Of a stretch of DNA of 17,981 nucleotides, positions 15,975 to 17,981 are shown piece after piece; positions within the stretch are counted from its first letter, which is position 1; each line of letters opens with the position of its first letter. The position numbers were made by a program, and so were the translations under genes. Source of the DNA: a bacterium (GTDB lineage: Bacteria; JALSQH01). The notes below the pieces were generated by a model that had not been told where the DNA came from, made no database searches, and saw only the letters and a list, made by a program, of their open reading frames with translations. The DNA lies in NCBI GenBank assembly GCA_026985515.1, contig JALSQH010000038.1, positions 1 to 17,981 on the forward strand. The letters run 5' to 3'.

Positions 15975-17192
15975 ATGAAATACATAATTCTTCAGGGTGA
16001 TGGAATGGCAGATATGCCTGTGGAGGAACTTGGCAACAGGACTCCCCTTGAAGTGGCTGATAAACCCAACATAACCAGGCTTCTCTCATACAGCCTGATG
16101 GGGGTGATCCACACAATTCCAGAAAATCTCCCACCGGGAAGTGATGTGGGTAACCTCTCTCTTTTGGGATATGATCCTGTGAAGTACTACACAGGCAGAG
16201 CTGCCATTGAAGCTGCAGCCATGGGAATAAAGATGGACAGGGGAGATGTTGCGTACAGGTGCAATCTGGTTACTCTGAGTGAAGGTAATCCGAGAAAAAT
16301 GGTGGATTACAGTGCGGGTCACATCTCCACAGAGGAAGCCAGGGAGTTAATAGAAGAGGTAAACAGACAGCTGGGATCAGAAAGTTTTCAATTTTATCCG
16401 GGAGTAAGTTACAGACATATAATGCTCTGGAAAAATGGTATTGCTGATCCAGTCACCACCCCACCCCATGACATCTCAGGCGAGGAAATAGAGAAACATC
16501 TTCCAAAGGGAGAAGGAAGCGAAGTTCTGATTGAACTTATAAAAAAATCCTGGTCATTTCTCCCGGGACATCCCGTAAATATTAAGAGAATTGAAAAAGG
16601 AGAAAATCCTGCCAACAGTATATGGTTATGGGGACAGGGCACAACACCCCAGATAGAACCTATTGAGAAAAAATATGGTATCTCAGGAGCAATGATCTCT
16701 GCAGTTGACCTTCTCAAAGGACTTGCTAAACTTATGGGTATGGAAGTGATCAATGTACCGGGGGCAACAGGCTATCTGGATACAAATTATCAGGGAAAAG
16801 TGGAAGCGGCACTGGAGGCACTTAAAAGAGTGGATCTTGTATTTGTTCACATTGAAGCACCAGATGAAACGGGGCATCAGGGAAGGGCGGATTTGAAGGT
16901 TCAGGCAATTGAAGATTTCGACAAGAAGATTGTCGGCCCCATCGTTGAAGGACTCGGAAAAGAGGATTATCGTCTCCTGATAACACCTGACCATCCAACC
17001 CCTGTAAAATTGAAAACTCACACATCTGCTCCCGTACCATTCATACTTTTTGACTCAAGAGGAAAATATTTCAATGAACTATACCACAATTACAGTGAAA
17101 GTGAAGCGCTCAAAACGGGAATTGAAATCAACCCGGGTTACAGAATAATGGAAATACTTCTTGAAAAGGAAGAGATTGGCTATGGATATTGA
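15975..17192 (+). CDS. ApgM-family protein: archaeal-type phosphoglycerate mutase / proposed homoserine kinase
   Basis: 405 residues of the alkaline-phosphatase superfamily, archaeal-type cofactor-independent phosphoglycerate mutase branch. Metal and catalytic residues are present: D9 in QGDGMAD, nucleophile S56 in PGSDVGN, D297 and H301 in EAPDETGH, D339-H340 in TPDH, and H349. On sequence alone this is a 2,3-bisphosphoglycerate-independent mutase. However, a subfamily of these proteins next to homoserine dehydrogenase has been catalogued as 'proposed homoserine kinase', and the position right after hom fits that idea. I keep both options and give no symbol. A GGAGGAG site lies just before the ATG. 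Its last 11 bases overlap the following GlpX-like gene. Confidence 0.9.
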   Translation: MKYIILQGDGMADMPVEELGNRTPLEVADKPNITRLLSYSLMGVIHTIPENLPPGSDVGNLSLLGYDPVKYYTGRAAIEAAAMGIKMDRGDVAYRCNLVTLSEGNPRKMVDYSAGHISTEEARELIEEVNRQLGSESFQFYPGVSYRHIMLWKNGIADPVTTPPHDISGEEIEKHLPKGEGSEVLIELIKKSWSFLPGHPVNIKRIEKGENPANSIWLWGQGTTPQIEPIEKKYGISGAMISAVDLLKGLAKLMGMEVINVPGATGYLDTNYQGKVEAALEALKRVDLVFVHIEAPDETGHQGRADLKVQAIEDFDKKIVGPIVEGLGKEDYRLLITPDHPTPVKLKTHTSAPVPFILFDSRGKYFNELYHNYSESEALKTGIEINPGYRIMEILLEKEEIGYGY

Positions 17193-17981
17193 CAAAATTG
17201 CCCTTGAGATCCTTGCAGTTACAGAATACACAGCCATAAAGGCAAGTGCCTTTATGGGAAAAGGTGATGAAATTGAAGCTGAAAAAAACGCCATAAAAAG
17301 TATGTGGGATGCTCTGAAAAACTTCCCGTTCTGTGGAGAAGTTGCAATAGGCGAAGGGCTACCTGGAAATATTGAACATCTCTTTGATGGAGAAAAAATT
17401 GGTAACTGTGAGAAAGGTGATATCAGGTATTCTTTTGCCATGAAGGCAATTGAGGGTACAACCCCATGTGTTACTGGAGGTACAAACGCAATTTCCGTGA
17501 TTGGAATCACACGAAAAGGGGGTATTAAGCCCTTCCCTCCAGTTTACATGGAAAAAATAGCAGTTGGCCCCGACGCACGGGATGTGATAAGCTTTGATCT
17601 GTCAATTGAAGAAAACATCAGGAGAATAGCGGACAAGAAGGGAATTCCTGTTGAATATCTCACAGCCATCGTTCTCGATAGACCAAGGAACAGAAACATC
17701 ATTAAATCTATACGAAAAGCCGGAGCCAGGGTCAAACTTATAGGAGATGGAGATGTTGCAGCTGCCATCGCTACAGCCATAGATGGAACGGGAATAGATG
17801 TACTGATGGGTATTGGAGGAGCAAGAGAGGGAGTAATTGCAGCAACAGCTCTGAAGGGACTGGGAGGTGAAATAATCGGGAAATTATGGTTCAGGAACGA
17901 GGATCAGCGCATCATGGCAAGAGATTATGAGCTTGACCATTATGCAATCTACACGACTGAAAATATGGTAACAGGTGATTC
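17182..17981 (+). CDS. GlpX-family (class II fructose-1,6-bisphosphatase-like) protein with altered active site, 3' end outside window
   Basis: Partial: 266 codons are visible with no stop before the window end. The start ATG overlaps the end of the ApgM-like gene by 11 bases. Family features are clear: 'VTE' near residue 14, AIGEG (55-59), GEKIGN (70-75), IEGT (90-93), MEKIAVGPDA, GDGDVAAAI, GIGGAREG and GEIIGKL. But against E. coli GlpX several catalytic positions differ: Lys29 becomes Glu, metal ligand Asp33 becomes Glu34, Glu59 becomes Leu60, Asp61 becomes Gly62, and metal ligand Asp85 of DPIEGT becomes Lys88 (KAIEGT). Glu57 and Glu88 equivalents remain. It may be an enzyme with another substrate or a non-catalytic paralogue. 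A gene symbol glpX would overstate what is known. Membership of the family is secure; fructose-bisphosphatase activity is doubtful. Confidence 0.85.
   Translation, partial: MDIDKIALEILAVTEYTAIKASAFMGKGDEIEAEKNAIKSMWDALKNFPFCGEVAIGEGLPGNIEHLFDGEKIGNCEKGDIRYSFAMKAIEGTTPCVTGGTNAISVIGITRKGGIKPFPPVYMEKIAVGPDARDVISFDLSIEENIRRIADKKGIPVEYLTAIVLDRPRNRNIIKSIRKAGARVKLIGDGDVAAAIATAIDGTGIDVLMGIGGAREGVIAATALKGLGGEIIGKLWFRNEDQRIMARDYELDHYAIYTTENMVTGD

Overview
The window is a compact, ordinary-looking bacterial chromosome segment of about 40% G+C by eye. No mobile element, CRISPR array, rRNA gene or phage gene is visible, and no gene-free stretch exceeds 200 bases. Arginine is coded almost entirely by AGA/AGG, many proteins are rich in Glu/Lys, and both tRNA acceptor stems are very G+C-rich; together these suggest a thermophile or moderate thermophile. 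Strong AGGAGG-type ribosome binding sites are common. A large lipoprotein with Ser after the lipobox Cys fits a diderm cell. The gene orders nif3 / zinc-ribbon / polyprenyl synthetase / dxs / tlyA and alaC / hom / apgM-like resemble those I know from Desulfobacterota-type and other deep lineages, but the sequence does not fix the taxon.

Layout. Bases 13-5318, minus strand: a two-gene unit of a 1385-residue multidomain lipoprotein followed by a HemW-type radical SAM protein. Bases 5319-5506: a divergent promoter region with a perfect CRP-type palindrome placed as a class II activator site for the lipoprotein, and a consensus promoter facing RNase J. Bases 5507-7156, plus strand: ribonuclease J, whose stop overlaps the stop of the convergent tlyA. 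Bases 7153-12200, minus strand: a tight five-gene operon transcribed nif3-like, C4 zinc-ribbon coiled-coil protein, polyprenyl diphosphate synthase, dxs, tlyA. Bases 12212-12475, minus strand: tRNA-Leu(UAA) and a CAU-anticodon tRNA, probably Ile2, with a promoter and an intrinsic terminator. Bases 12540-17981, plus strand: lipA, alaC, hom, an ApgM-family gene, and the 5' part of a GlpX-family gene cut by the window end.

How the genes fit together. The minus-strand operon makes DXP, the entry to MEP isoprenoid synthesis, and extends C5 units to short polyprenyl diphosphates; tlyA rRNA methylation and the two conserved housekeeping genes accompany it. The plus-strand operon joins lipoate synthesis to alanine/pyruvate transamination and to the aspartate family: homoserine dehydrogenase is followed by an ApgM-like protein of the kind proposed to serve as homoserine kinase. 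The last gene is the most unusual. It has a clear GlpX (class II fructose-1,6-bisphosphatase) fold signature, but several catalytic acidic positions are replaced, so its activity and its link to the homoserine genes are open questions.
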